This document shows positions 45,390 through 57,466 of a stretch of 64,000 nucleotides of DNA, in pieces; positions within the stretch are counted from its first letter, which is position 1, and each line of letters begins with the position of its first letter. Made by a program: the position numbers and the translations under genes. The stretch comes from Cheilinus undulatus (Eukaryota; Chordata; Actinopteri; Labriformes; Labridae). The DNA lies in the NCBI RefSeq assembly GCF_018320785.1, contig NC_054875.1:1120001-1184000 (forward strand), read 5' to 3'. A model generated the notes under the pieces. That model saw only the letters and a program-made list of their open reading frames with translations, was not told the origin of the DNA and did no database searches.

Positions 45390-48300
45390 CCGGTCCTTCC
45401 AGATCGTCGCGCCATCGTCGTCCTTTGTGTCCAACCTCTGAGCGGTCCAGAAATCTCTATAACCATCTGAAGGATCATCGAAGACCTCCGTACAGATTCC
45501 TGACCACATTTTCAGCATTAGTTGTCTTATTTTAAACCAGAACGGTAAGTTTATCAGCGGTAGAAAAGGCGGTAAAAGTTGCTGCGTCATCCCCGTTAGC
45601 TAGCTGTTACCTTCCGCTAAACCTATTAGCGGCTGTAGACAGGAATAGTGACTATAAAATACAGTAAAACTGGAGTTAATTTATTTAAATTAAACTCTCA
45701 GGATCAGTGAGAGGGAGGTTAGTTAGCAATCAGGATGCTGAGACTGTAGAAACGTTCCTAGGCCTTGTTAGCAGATTTAAGCCAGGACCGTGAGAGTGAA
45801 AACTTCCTCCACTAAATACGAAAAACCACCAAAAAATACTAAAAACCACCAGAAAATACTAAAAACCACCAAAAAATACGAAAAACCACCAAAAAATACC
45901 AAAAACCACCAAAAAATACCAAAAACCACCAAAAAATATGAAAAACCACCGAAAACACCCAGAAACACCAACCACAGAGCTAATGCTGTTAGCATGGAGG
46001 AGGGTAGACAGAGCTAATGCTGTTAGCATGGAGGAGGGTAGACAGTGCTAATGCTGTTAGCATGGAGGAGGGTAGACAGAGCTAATGCTATTAGCATGGA
46101 GGAGGGTAGACAGAGCTAATGCTGTTAGCATAGAGGAGGGTAGACAGTGCTAATGCTGTTAGCATGGAGGAGGGTAGACAGAGCTAATGCTGTTAGCATG
46201 GAGGAGGGTAGACAGTGCTAGTGCTGTTAGCATGGAGGAGGGTAGACAGAGCTAATGCTGTTAGCATGGAGGAGGGTAGACAGAGCTAATGCTGTTAGCA
46301 TGGAGGAGGGTAGACAGAGCTAATGCTGTTAGCATGGAGGAGGGTAGACAGAGCTAATGCTGTTAGCATAGAGGAGGGTAGACAGAGCTAATGCTGTTAG
46401 CATGGAGGAGGGTAGACAGAGCTAATGCTGTTAGCATGGAGGAGGGTAGACAGAGCTAATGCTGTTAGCATGGAGGAGGGTAGACAGGGCTAATGCTGTT
46501 AGCATGGAGGAGGGTAGACAGAGCTAATGCTGTTAGCATGGAGGAGGGTAGACAGAGCTAATGCTGTTAGCATGGAGGAGGGTAGACAGTGCTAATGCTG
46601 TTAGCATGGAGGAGGGTAGACAGAGCTAATGCTGTTAGCATGGAGGAGGGTAGACAGTGCTAATGCTGTTAGCATGGAGGAGGGTAGACAGAGCTAATGC
46701 TGTTAGCATGGAGGAGGGTAGACAGTGCTAATGCTGTTAGCATGGAGGAGGGTAGACAGTGCTAATGCTGTTAGCATGGAGGAGGGTAGACAGAGATAAT
46801 GCTGTTAGCATGGAGGAGGGTAGACAGTGCTAATGCTGTTAGCATGGAGGAGGGTAGACAGAGCTAATGCTGTTAGCATGGAGGAGGGTAGACAGAGCTA
46901 ATGCTGTTAGCATGGAGGAGGGTAGACAGTGCTAATGCTGTTAGCATGGAGGAGGGTAGACAGTGCTAATGCTGTTAGCATGGAGGAGGGTAGACAGTGC
47001 TAATGCTGTTAGCATGGAGGAGGGTAGACAGAGCTAATGCTGTTAGCATGGAGGAGGGTAGACAGTGCTAATGCTGTTAGCATGGAGGAGGGTAGACAGA
47101 GCTAATGCTGTTAGCATGGAGGAGGGTAGACAGTGCTAATGCTGTTAGCATGGAGGAGGGTAGACAGAGCTAATGCTGTTAGCATGGAGGAGGGTAGACA
47201 GTGCTAATGCTGTTAGCATGGAGGAGGGTAGACAGTGCTAATGCTGTTAGCATGGAGGAGGGTAGACAGAGCTAATGCTGTTAGCATGGAGGAGGGTAGA
47301 CAGAGCTAATGCTGTTAGCATGGAGGAGGGTAGACAGTGCTAATGCTGTTAGCATGGAGGAGGGTAGACAGAGCTAATGCTGTTAGCATGGAGGAGGGTA
47401 GACAGAGCTAATGCTGTTAGCATGGAGGAGGGTAGACAGAGCTAATGCTGTTAGCATGGAGGAGGGTAGACAGAGCTAATGCTGTTAGCATGGAGGAGGG
47501 TAGACAGTGCTAATGCTGTTAGCATGGAGGAGGGTAGACAGAGCTAATGCTGTTAGCATGGAGGAGGGTAGACAGTGCTAATGCTGTTAGCATGGAGGAG
47601 GGTAGACAGTGCTAATGCTGTTAGCATGGAGGAGGGTAGACAGAGCTAATGCTGTTAGCATGGAGGAGGGTAGACAGAGCTAATGCTGTTAGCATGGAGG
47701 AGGGTAGACAGTGCTAATGCTGTTAGCATGGAGGAGGGTAGACAGAGCTAATGCTGTTAGCATGGAGGAGGGTAGACAGTGCTAATGCTGTTAGCATGGA
47801 GGAGGGTAGACAGAGCTAATGCTGTTAGCATGGAGGAGGGTAGACAGAGCTAATGCTGTTAGCATGGAGGAGGGTAGACAGTGACATTGGTCCAATGTTG
47901 AGCTCAGACTGAGATCAAATGGAGGAGATTAACTCTGAAGCGGGGTTACTGATGGTGCTGTTTTGTAGGTCTGCATTAAATCTGATTAAAACTGTATTTC
48001 AGGCTGCAGCTGAGTTAGTTTGGCCTTCAGGACATAAATGATCAAGTTAGTGGTAAAAAACTGCCAAAGAGGGTTAAAGTTTTCAACACATCATGTTTAA
48101 AACCATAAAATTCTCCATGACTACATCAGTGATTGATAGTATTTATGTGCCGATGCTTTTAAAACCTCTTATGTAATGTTCCCAAAGCTGCCTCAAACTA
48201 AAATGGAACGACCATAGCTGTTACATCCCTGTATTTTCGAACTACACCTATTTTTGTCAATACCACGCGATACCTCAGCCTGTATCAGTACCACAATGAC

Positions 48301-49786
48301 AAAAACCAGGTCTCCGGTCAGTTTTGGGTGATCTCTTGTTTTTAATTGCCAGAATTACAGGCACACGTGTTTGTGCAGTCTAGATGGTGTTCTTTCTTTC
48401 TGCTGAGGCAGCTTGGGGTCAGGATTAGGATGTGTAAAATTGGATTCATACAGGTATGTGATATTCCAATATTTACAAATTAATTTCAGCCCTTAAAACA
48501 CAATTGTAGGTTGGAATGATAAAGAGAGGATTAAGCTGACTATGCATGAAGCTGTAACGTATTTTGGTGCATTCTGAGCAGTGAGACTGAAGTGACCTCT
48601 AGAAATATAGCAATCTATTGTGTTAAGTCTTGTAGCGTGACAGTGGCAGCTACACACATGTTTGGTAATGATGTTGAGTGTCTCAGCACTCCATACGGGT
48701 AAATTAGCCACAGCCAACGTTTAGCTGGCTAGTTCAGTCCTAGACGTTTGATCCCTTTGGTCTAAGCTGCAGATTTAAAGCTTCTTGTTTTGTCTGTTTT
48801 ATGTAATAGACAGAAGTTGCTAGTTTTTATGTTAGTCTGTTCTTCATCTTATTAAACAGTTAATTTCCACAACAGTTACCGTGATAGATAATCAATCCAC
48901 TGTGGCAGGATAACACACTAACAGTGTATTTTTGTCTCCACAGAGTTAAGAACATTAGGTATCTTGTGGACGGCGCCCCTGCAGGCCCACAGTCCCCACA
49001 ATGATCACCAGAAGAAGAGGCCGTTCTGTGAACACCACAGAGGTGCAGTCTCTGGAGGTTGAAGTGGTCAACGCTGTGGAAACTGATGAAGATCTCTTCA
49101 GTCCGACCGAGGGTTTCCTGGCTGGCGACATCGACACCGCTGGAATAGAGCTGGATGATCTGCTTGGAATTGAAGACTTGAAATGGACTCTTGAAAAAGA
49201 CGCTGCGTCTCCACTCTTCGATATTGAATTGGCTGATTTTGGTCTGTGCGATGTCAAGGATGAAGACTCCCAGATTGGAGCGTCACCGGGCTCCTCTCCT
49301 GACAGAATTCCAGCTGAGAAGAAGATGAAGAACCGGCAGAACCAGTCGAGGAATGTGATCAACAAAAACGCCATAGCTGCCAGGTTGAATCGTCTCAAGA
49401 AGAAAGAATACGTCAACAGCTTGGAGAAGAAAGTCGGGATCCTGTCGACAGAAAACAACGGGCTCAAACAGGAAAACAGCCAGCTGACCAAGAGGGTCGA
49501 GGAGCTGGAGGATGAGACCAGGTACCTGAGGGCTGTGCTGGCCAATGAGAGCATGTTAGCCCAGCTCTTGTCCAGGCTGAGCGGTGTGAATGGGATGAAA
49601 TTATCTTCCTCGCTTTTCCAGGGGCGGGATTCAAACGACCATGACTACGCGTTACCCAGGAAGCGTGTGAAAGTGGAGGAGAAAGAGACATCTGGTGGCG
49701 TTTGTCTGCATGTGGACAAGAACCACGTGTCGGTGGAGTTCTGCACCAAGTGTGCAGAGAGTGCAAGCACGTCGATCAAAATGTAG
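45321..49786 (+). CDS. crebzf: CREB/ATF bZIP transcription factor (Zhangfei/SMILE), single coding exon
   Basis: The coding frame is 49001-49786 (261 residues). A noncoding first exon is inferred to end at 45544 (GAACG|GTAAGT), joining the acceptor at 48943/48944 (CTCCACAG), 57 nt before the ATG. Residues about 108-185 form the bZIP: basic region [18 protein letters not shown], then a leucine-zipper heptad run to [14 protein letters not shown] (213-216), followed by ALP, is the HCF-1 binding motif of this family. The C-terminus [20 protein letters not shown] and the final SIKM match CREBZF. It acts in the nucleus as a cofactor or repressor linked to the ER stress response and nuclear receptors. 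An acidic N-terminal half may be an activation region. The polyadenylation candidate is AATAAA at 51378-51383. Two mobile elements at 50.17-50.83 kb would lie in the 3' UTR if that site is used. Confidence 0.93.
45816..45960. repeat. 20-bp minisatellite in crebzf 5' UTR intron
   Basis: About seven copies of CCACCAAAAAATACGAAAAA with C/T/G changes in the TAC(G/T/C) triplet. Confidence 0.9.
45977..47881. repeat. 34-bp minisatellite in crebzf 5' UTR intron
   Basis: About 56 copies of GAGCTAATGCTGTTAGCATG plus GAGGAGGGTAGACA. The main variant is GACAGAGC/GACAGTGC. Each unit contains GCTAA-TGCTG-TTAGC, a potential 5-bp stem with a 5-nt loop. Confidence 0.95.
47882..48943. other. Crebzf 5' UTR intron, unique part
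   Basis: No exon or element terminus was recognised. It ends at the acceptor TTTTTGTCTCCACAG before 48944. Confidence 0.55.
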
Positions 49787-50165
49787 GGTCAAGTACTTCT
49801 CTCTGTTTTCAGATATTCAGACTGAACTGGATGAACACTTAGTTAATTTACTTCAGAAGTGTTGAATGTTTATGTTTGATCATGTTTGAGTACACGTTAC
49901 TGCTAAACCTTGTTGACAGTTTCTTCTAGGTAATGGTTGATCCACCATGCGGGCTGAGCTGCTCTCTGAACACCTTTACCTGCTTGACTCCATGGTAAGG
50001 ATCAAGAAAAGACGTGTTGTTGTTTCTCACAGGATGGTGGCGCTCAGCAGCCACCTCAGTTAATGTCTGTAAACTTCCTGCTCCAACTAAGTGGACTCTA
50101 AGTTCTTAAACGTGTTTTTGAATTAATTGGATCTTTGTAAACATGTAACTAATAATTGAATCTAA

Positions 50166-50832
50166 TGGTGCATTTCCACCAAGCAGTCCAGTTTGGTTCA
50201 GTACAGGCCTGATCCTGCTTGTTCTTCCACTCCTGAGAACTGTTCAGTCTTACGTGCAGTGATGGGAGTTCCAGCTCTTAGAGATCCAAAGATTTGGCTC
50301 AGTTTAATAGTAAGAGCCAGTTTGGGCTCCAAACGGCTCTTCATAAGGCACCGTTTTGACTTTAATGTCTATTGGAGAACAAAACTGGAAAAAAGGGGAA
50401 ATCGTCTTTTAACTGAGAGCCTCTCCTGTCATTCATAAAAGAGCTGGCTCTTAGAGCCGCCTGGTTTGCAAACAGCACATCACTACTCAAATCACCTTTT
50501 CAATCCAACCAGCAATTCAAAAGCCATAATTGAAAAATCTTATGTTCCCATTTTTATTTTGAAATGTTTATGCCAAAATTAGGGAGTGAAACTGAAGCCT
50601 GTGGCATGTTTTCTGTTTGTCCTTTATTATGGCTGTCACACAGGATTTAAAGGTCCTGTTGACCAACTAGTGGACTGTAGTGAGTCTAGTTTCACTCTGG
50701 GAGGTCAGATAGAAACTCTTAGTACCCCAACAGAAGAGTGCTAAAAGCACTGGACTCAATCAGTTATTTCCCCGCTTTGACAGCGGAATCACAAATTATT
50801 ACTGAACTGGACTGCTTGGTGGAAACCCAGCT
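50166..50832. mobile_element. MITE with CATTTCCACCAAGCAGTCCA termini, carrying a nested insertion
   Basis: The left end GTGCATTTCCACCAAGCAGT, CCAGTTTGGTTCAGTAC and the right end TACTGAACTGGACTGCTTGG, TGGAAACCC are inverted repeats of about 30 bp. This type of terminus is seen in teleost nonautonomous DNA elements (Harbinger-like is my guess). A second element lies inside it at about 50258-50488. Confidence 0.65.
50258..50488. mobile_element. Nested short hAT-like element
   Basis: It starts CAGTGATGGGAGTTCCAGCT and ends near ACAGCACATCACTACT, with internal GGCTCTTAGAGCC and AGAGCCAGTTTGGGCTCCAA. The ends are only roughly inverted. Its position inside the flanking MITE makes it the younger insertion. 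Confidence 0.45.
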
Positions 50833-51383
50833 GAAACATCTTGAACGTTAAAATGTTATAATGAAGGTGAAGGTCCACAAAGAGAGCCTTAATAAGCTGC
50901 ATAATTGGGTAAAAAAGAAAAAAAAAAATCTCTGTATATAATCTGCTTTGGTTAGACTAAATCTCTTTGTGAACCGGCACCATTGTACAAGAGAACACTG
51001 ATATTTAGCGCCACCTATTTTTCTTTATGCTAAAGTGGATTCTGCTGGTGAAGGGGAGGAGGCTGGACAAGCAGCTGCCACACGGCCTGGTATTTTTTTA
51101 AAGGTAGTATCGGTAACGAATGGTATCCATTAATTTTATTTCATCAATACTCCACAACACGTAGCTGTACATCTACAGCTGCTCCACTCAGAGCAACGCT
51201 AACAGGACTCATACTCATGATTATGAACTGTGCTTCTATTCAGACTGGCATGTATTTACCAGCAAATACTTTAAAATCAGCTTTAAATGGTGAGAGTGCC
51301 AGTTTTGACCTGTAAGAACTTGTAAATAATTTTGATTTCTTTTTGGGAGAGTAATGGCCTTTGAGAAATGTTGAAGAAATAAA

Positions 51384-54300
51384 TCCTATTTTCATTATTA
51401 ATGACTTATAAATATCTGTTTTCTGTGTTGTTTTGTACTTTTGATATTAATGCTTCTCTTTTTCTCTCTCTAAACAGCAAGCTCTCTGCCGATAAACGTC
51501 TAACTTTTCCTCAACTTTTGGGTCAAGTCTGGTAAAGGTTATCAAAAACAAAAGACAGGAGGTCAAAAGCACAGCATTAGGAGGTTTATAGCCCTACCAA
51601 GGGTTTAGCCCATTTACTTCAAGTTAAACAGCCTCATATAACAGTCAGGCATACATCACAATCTCTCTTAACGTCAGTTTAGTTCATGTACAGAGTTATG
51701 AGTTAGCAGTGGTTTTAGCAGTGCAACGACGAGCCTTGGTACCATTTCCTCCAGATACCTGCAGAAGAGTGGAACTGATGGACTTAAGCTGCCTTTAAAT
51801 GTGTACAGGCAGAGTCCATGTTAATGCTTTCCTATCAGGGTATTTATTAAATCATGAGAATGTCAGAATTTTTCTGAAAGCTACATTTGGGTTGTGATGT
51901 ACTTGAAGTTTTAGGAATTGTAGAGCCCTCACATAGGACATAAGGGAACTCTAGCAAGTCTTACTTTACCCCCCAGAATGACACATTCTCAGTCTGCAGC
52001 GACCCACTCCTCGAACACGCTGGAGCAAACTGCTCCATCTGTAGTCGGCCTGTAGTTCCACTGAACACACTCTGTGAAAGCATCTGGGAAACTTTAGATA
52101 CAACAGAACATACAGACTCCTGATGGTTATTCATCCCTAAATCAATATCACACCTCCTCCTGTGGGACAAACTACAGGTTAGAGTCACTGAGATGCTACG
52201 GCACCATTGATGACAAAATGTTTGACATAGAAAACCACGGACTTTCACTTGAACCCACACATCCTTTGTAGAAAAACACCTTCTAACTCTATAATGTACT
52301 CAACCATGGTAGAGGCATCACTGGATGACAGATGACAAATCAGTTTAAGAGTTGTCCAAACTCCTGATATTCCTGGGATTTTGAGTCTCCAGCTAGTCAG
52401 ACCTCTGCTCTAGAAACGGCTCCAGTCAGGAGCCAGGATAATGGCACACACTGCTGGTCAGAGGAAACTGTGCAGGCGGAGTATGTGGAATTTAAGGGTT
52501 AGACAGTCACCTTCAGTTTCTCATGGCTAGGCCCCAAAAGTCAAAAATGTTGCTGTCAAATAACAGCATTCTGTCATTTTAACAGTAAAGCGGTTACTTC
52601 TATCAGTTCAGAGCGGGTACACCTTAGTCTCACAGGTGACTGCTTTCATATTGGTTACCAGTTAAATATACAGGTCTTTATTTAGAGAATTATCACCCTG
52701 ACACATCCATCTCATCCAGACTAAACTAGACAGTGAAAAAACTTGTAGCTAAAATAGTTTAATCAGGCTAAAACAGAAGGTGAGATCTTTTCTCTTCAGT
52801 GTATGTAGTAAGAAAGTCCACATTAAAGGGTTAATAGCTTTTGTCGTGCTGATTGTCAGATAATGTTCAGGCCGGATCAGACCACACGAGTTTAGCCAGA
52901 TGTTTACCACCCAGCCCTAAAAGGCAGACCACAGTCTCAAACAACAGTGATCAGCCACAATCCAGCAAGACTGGTGTGTCAGACTCAGGTTTTAGTTTGA
53001 CCCCTTATGACATCAGCAATGTCCGTCGTGTGCTGACCAATAGGAGAGCACACACACTAAGGGATCTGTTTACATACAGCAAAGTTAGCATGCATAGCTG
53101 TGTTTAGCTAAGCTAACTGATGGGTTTCTCTGCACCAGTGACTGAAGGGTGCCAGATTTTCTGATGTGCACCAGAACACTCCAAGTCACATGCACCGCAC
53201 GTACATGTATAGGTAGAGCGTGGTCAACATCAGAGTTGAGTCATTCTGCCTGTTAATGCTGTCCGTAAGCTGCCAGTAAAGCATGATAACACCAGTACTG
53301 CACAAGTTTGATGAGAGCAAAATAAAAACACAATCACAGGAAATGGATTATACCAAAGAAGTGCTTGAGAAAAACTGATGCACTCGGGTACCTCTGTAAA
53401 TCTGGGACTTAGTGCAGCGCTGCCATGAATGACCAGCTGGAATGAAAACAGAATTTTGATTTGGGGGGAAAGATGACTGAAAATTTTAGCTCGAAATGAA
53501 CAAGTAAAACCAGATATTTACTGTTGGTTTCATATTCCAGGAAGCTTAATATAAGATAAAATAACCTACATGTTGACGACTATTTAGAGCCGTCCACCTA
53601 AACGTGTCATTTGAAGCTTTTAGCCTCTAGAACTCAAACTGTGGTTTCCACATGAGTGGCTCCAGGTCTATTAAAGGATAACCAGCATCATCTACAGGAC
53701 TGCTGTTAGAGAGTCATTGATGCTTCACCCCTGACAACTGAGCTCAGAGTTTTAAATAAAAAGGCTGATATCTTGGTCTACTGTCTGTGCATCGCATGAG
53801 TCAGTCTGTTGGCCAAGACAGGAAGATCTTTGTGTAGTCTGACAGCATCATCACAAAGACCACATTAATCATGTGATCTGATCCGGTCTTCAAATTTAGC
53901 TCCAGCACTGAGGAGCTGAATATTTACTACACATTCTACCACAGCATTAGAGTTAAGAATCCCAGCATTAGTTCAGTTGTAAAGACATGATTGTGGTTTT
54001 AACATCCCTCTCCTTTAACTGCATTAAAACCAGCCTTCTTCATTAGAATGATGAATCCTCCATGTGAGGCGGTCTGTGATGAGGAGTTTCACTTGAAGTA
54101 AATGGGAAAGTGCTCTGATCCATTAGGCTTTCTTTAAGGATAATAATGTTACAGCAAGAATATTATAACTGATAGAGAACTTCATGAAACCTAGATTACA
54201 AAGGCAGCCAAGTTAAAGGGGCAGGTAGATGACTCAAGAGCACAGCATTGATTTTAAAATGACAAATGTAATCACAGTTCTGACAGAGTCGAGGTTTGAG

Positions 54301-54638
54301 GTGTCCATTAGGAAACAGGTACATTTTATGAAGAGTTTTCAGTTTTCTTAAGGTTTAAAATAGCACTAATTCACAGTTTGAGACACAATCAGACATAATA
54401 CCTTAAAAACGGACATTAAAATGTTTAAAACCCTCACTGATTAAACAAAGACATGATTGGAGTTAAAGTAGCAGTCCTGCACAGTAAGACCGGCTCGTTC
54501 AAACAAGATTCAAATCAGCTCCTGTTTCATCTTTGTTCTACAAACATCTACAACATGTCTGCATTTAGAGAACATTTTACAAAAGATGGGTGTGCAATGC
54601 ATGCTGGGAGGTGATTGCAGATGGTTGCATTGTTCTTC
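51384..54638. other. Long stretch without a recognisable gene
   Basis: CTCTCTCTAAACAG at about 51465-51478 resembles a splice acceptor and could start a 3' UTR exon of crebzf. The open frame at 52853-53107 has no recognisable motif. Nothing else can be supported. Confidence 0.45.
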
Positions 54639-54646
54639 CTCTAAAG

Positions 54647-55566
54647 CAGGGGTGTCAAACTCAACCACAGCAGGGGCCGAAATCTGAATTCAAGTCTTGC
54701 CTGAGGGCCTAACAGGGTCAACATTAAACCATTCACTGTCAACCTTACTTTCACAGGTAATACATTTAAGGGAAAGAAAAACTGATGATAGATGATTTTA
54801 AAATGACAATTTAAAAAAAAAGGCAAAATATTAGTTAAAAAGGTCAGAACACAAAATCAAAAGTCAAGATAATGTTTTCAAAAGGTAAATATATGAGATA
54901 GAAAGTTAAAATCATGAGTTTAAAGGTCAAGATATGAAATAAAATACAGTATGATTTTAAAAGGTTGAAATATGGGCTAAATCAAAGTTAGGAGTTGAGA
55001 AGGTCTCAATATGAAATTAAAAATCAAAATGTTGAGTTTAAAAGGTCAAGATATAACAATATTTACAATTCTGAATCTAAAGGGTCAAAATATGAGGTGA
55101 AATGCTAAATTTTGAGTTTAAAAAGTCAAAGTGCAGGATTAAAATTCAAAGTTTGGAGTTAGAAAGGGCAAAATATGAGATTAAATTTGAAACCATGATG
55201 TTGAAATTTCGAAATATGACTTGAAATTTACAGTCAGAATCTGAAAGTTCACAGCATGAGATAAAAAGTCAAAAGCCAAGTTTAAGCCAGAATTTTGAGA
55301 TGCAAATTGAAAATATGAAATGACAAATTAATTCCTCTCCCCCATTTCCTTACTTTCTATCTCATTATTTTTAATCTTTTTCACATTTTTATGACTTAAA
55401 GGATATTTTAAATCTTCAAGGTTAAATTCTCATTTCTATACTGGAGGAAATCTGCAGACCTCAGACCTGCGGGCCTAATAATTAAAATATGATCTGATCC
55501 TACAGGCCGGGTAAGACTGCACCATGGGCCGGATTTGGCCCCCGGGCCTCGAGTTTAACACCTGTG
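54647..55566. mobile_element. hAT-like element with perfect 8-bp target duplication
   Basis: Termini CAGGGGTGTCAAACTCAACC and GGGCCTCGAGTTTAACACCTGTG-type (last 20: CCTCGAGTTTAACACCTGTG) are inverted repeats. CTCTAAAG stands on both sides (54639-54646 and 55567-55574). Near the right end it has GGGCCGGATTTGGCCCCCGG, a common phrase in vertebrate hAT elements of this type. The middle is a degenerate A-rich series of AAAAGTCAAAATATGAGATT units. There is no transposase, so it is nonautonomous. Confidence 0.85.
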
Positions 55567-55574
55567 CTCTAAAG

Positions 55575-56395
55575 TGTCAGCCAACCCGAGCAGAGTTGAG
55601 GTGAAGAGTACAGTAGGAAAGACTAGTGAAGACCAAGGTGAGTGCGATGCCACAGACCTGAGAAGAACGGTGCAGCCATGTGGCATCACTACCCAGAGTG
55701 CATTGCACAGTAGTGGCACCCTCCATGTGAATGGATGGCTGTCTGAAATCACTCTGTTCACTCTGTAGGGCACTGTAGAGAGAAAACACCGGTTTGTAGT
55801 GGTGTCTGAAGTCTGAGTGAGCGTCGTAGTGCCCTCATTCTATCCCACAATGCATTGTGTCAAGGAGTTTTGTGGGGATTAATGTTCAAGTATACCAGCC
55901 ACTGAAACATCTACAGCAGGAAAATAAACCATTAAAGGTCTTCTGACAGCGGGTTCTAAATGCACTAACTGACCACTTTATTAGGTACAGTAAACACAGC
56001 TGAAGGTGTTTTAAGATGGTTTCTGCCGTGTGATTGGCTGATAAGATATTTGTGTGAATGAGCAGTTAAATAAAGTGAGTGGTCCTTATTTAAAGCCTGT
56101 GTGATGATTCAGGTCTAATGTAGAGATTTATCACTGCTGTAGATTTACGTTCATAGGCCTTCAAATAGCTGCTCCAGGTTCATGTCCTGGTTTATCAGGC
56201 AGCTCACCGCTGAAGTAAACTGGGAAATAACCAGTTATGAAAGTTCAAGCACCTTTCAACAACAGGAGCATACAACAGACCCAAGCACAGACCCCAAACA
56301 CTGAAGGCCAAAATGCTGAATCAGACACAGTAGGACGGCCCTGCCTGTGTGCGCCTAGATAAGACTTCATGCTAACATTAGACAGGACATGATTT
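55575..56395. other. Intergenic, no gene seen
   Basis: Short frames only. CACTAACTGACCACTTTATT, AGGTACAG at about 55963-55990 resembles the tip of a known kind of dispersed repeat but no partner end was found. Confidence 0.4.
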
Positions 56396-57002
56396 TTAAA
56401 GGGATACTTCAACATTTTGGCAAATTCGCCCATGGCCATAATTCCTATAGTCTAAGTAATGGGTCCGTTTCTTTTAGTTGTCAGTGCAAGCTGTTTCTAG
56501 ATCTGGGGGACCATTAAACCAGCTGCACCGTGAACGCTATTGGACAAGTGATAACCTGCACATTCACCACGCTATGAAATAATAACGTATAATTATGTAA
56601 CATTACAACACATGAAGCAAATACTCGGAACTATTTCTTGAGTGAACCGCTGGGCGGAGTGACACAGTGCAGCAGCCATGTCTGGAGTGTAGTTCCGTCT
56701 CTGCATTTAGCTTTAAAACATCTCCGTCTCGTAATGTTCCATGATTATTCATAGCGTGGTGAATGTGTGTTATAACTCGTCCATGAGAGCGTTTTGGAGT
56801 TGTTGGATTGTGTATTTGATGAGTTTGATGAGGGAAAGCAAAAATTCCGTCTGCTAAAATAGCGTTAGCGGTGCAGCTGGTTTAATGGTCCCCCAGATCT
56901 AGAAACAGCTTGGACCGACACCTAAAGGAAACGGACCCATTACTTAGACTAAAGGAATTATGGCCATGGGCGAATTTGCCAAAATGTTGAAGTATCCCTT
57001 AA
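56396..57002. mobile_element. Foldback MITE with TTAA flanks
   Basis: Left arm AGGGATACTTCAACATTTTG, GCAAATTCGCCCATGGCCAT and right arm ATGGCCATGGGCGAATTTGC, CAAAATGTTGAAGTATCCC pair almost base for base. Pairing continues inwards through CCCCAGATCTAGAAACAGCT to CATTCACCACGCTATGA, roughly 200 nt per arm. TTAA abuts both ends (56396-56399 and 56999-57002), which suggests a piggyBac-type nonautonomous element. No coding capacity. Confidence 0.8.
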
Positions 57003-57400
57003 ACCTGTAATTAAAGCCAGTTTTCATCATTGGACTCAGCCAAATGTTAGAGGCTTCATTTAAATAAGCATCACAACAGCACCAGAATTATAAAGCTGAA
57101 GTACAAATTATCAAAAACTTGACCCATCTGATCACTTTATCCAAACGCCGGCCTGATTTATACTGGGTGGAAAGCTCCATCAAAATAAACAGCTGTAAAT
57201 GGGAACGGCTGGATCATTCATGAGTTTTAAAGCTTAAAACACAAGAACTATGCTGTGTAATGTTACTGAGTAGCCACATCCAATAATAAGTGAGTTTTAC
57301 ATAAAAATGACATTTCAGAATGAATACTGGAATCTTAAAATGATAAAGTTTAAGGTGTAGACAAGTCTGTTCAGGCTCTCTCACTCAAACTGGACAAATG

Positions 57401-57414
57401 GCGCCATCTAGTGA
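57401..57414 (-). promoter_or_regulatory. Candidate CTCF site
   Basis: On the minus strand TCACTAGATGGCGC matches the 14-base core CCASYAGRKGGCRS at 13 positions. It lies about 50 bp left of the 34-bp array. Confidence 0.4.
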
Positions 57415-57466
57415 CCAGACATGCCAAAATAGCATATCTCATATAAGAATTTTATCCACCTCCCAA

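Noticed and set aside
52853-53107. 84-codon frame
   Set aside because: No recognisable motif, poor start context, lies in a long stretch without any other gene signal.
56245-56439. 64-codon minus-strand frame
   Set aside because: Runs across the arm of the foldback element; not coding.
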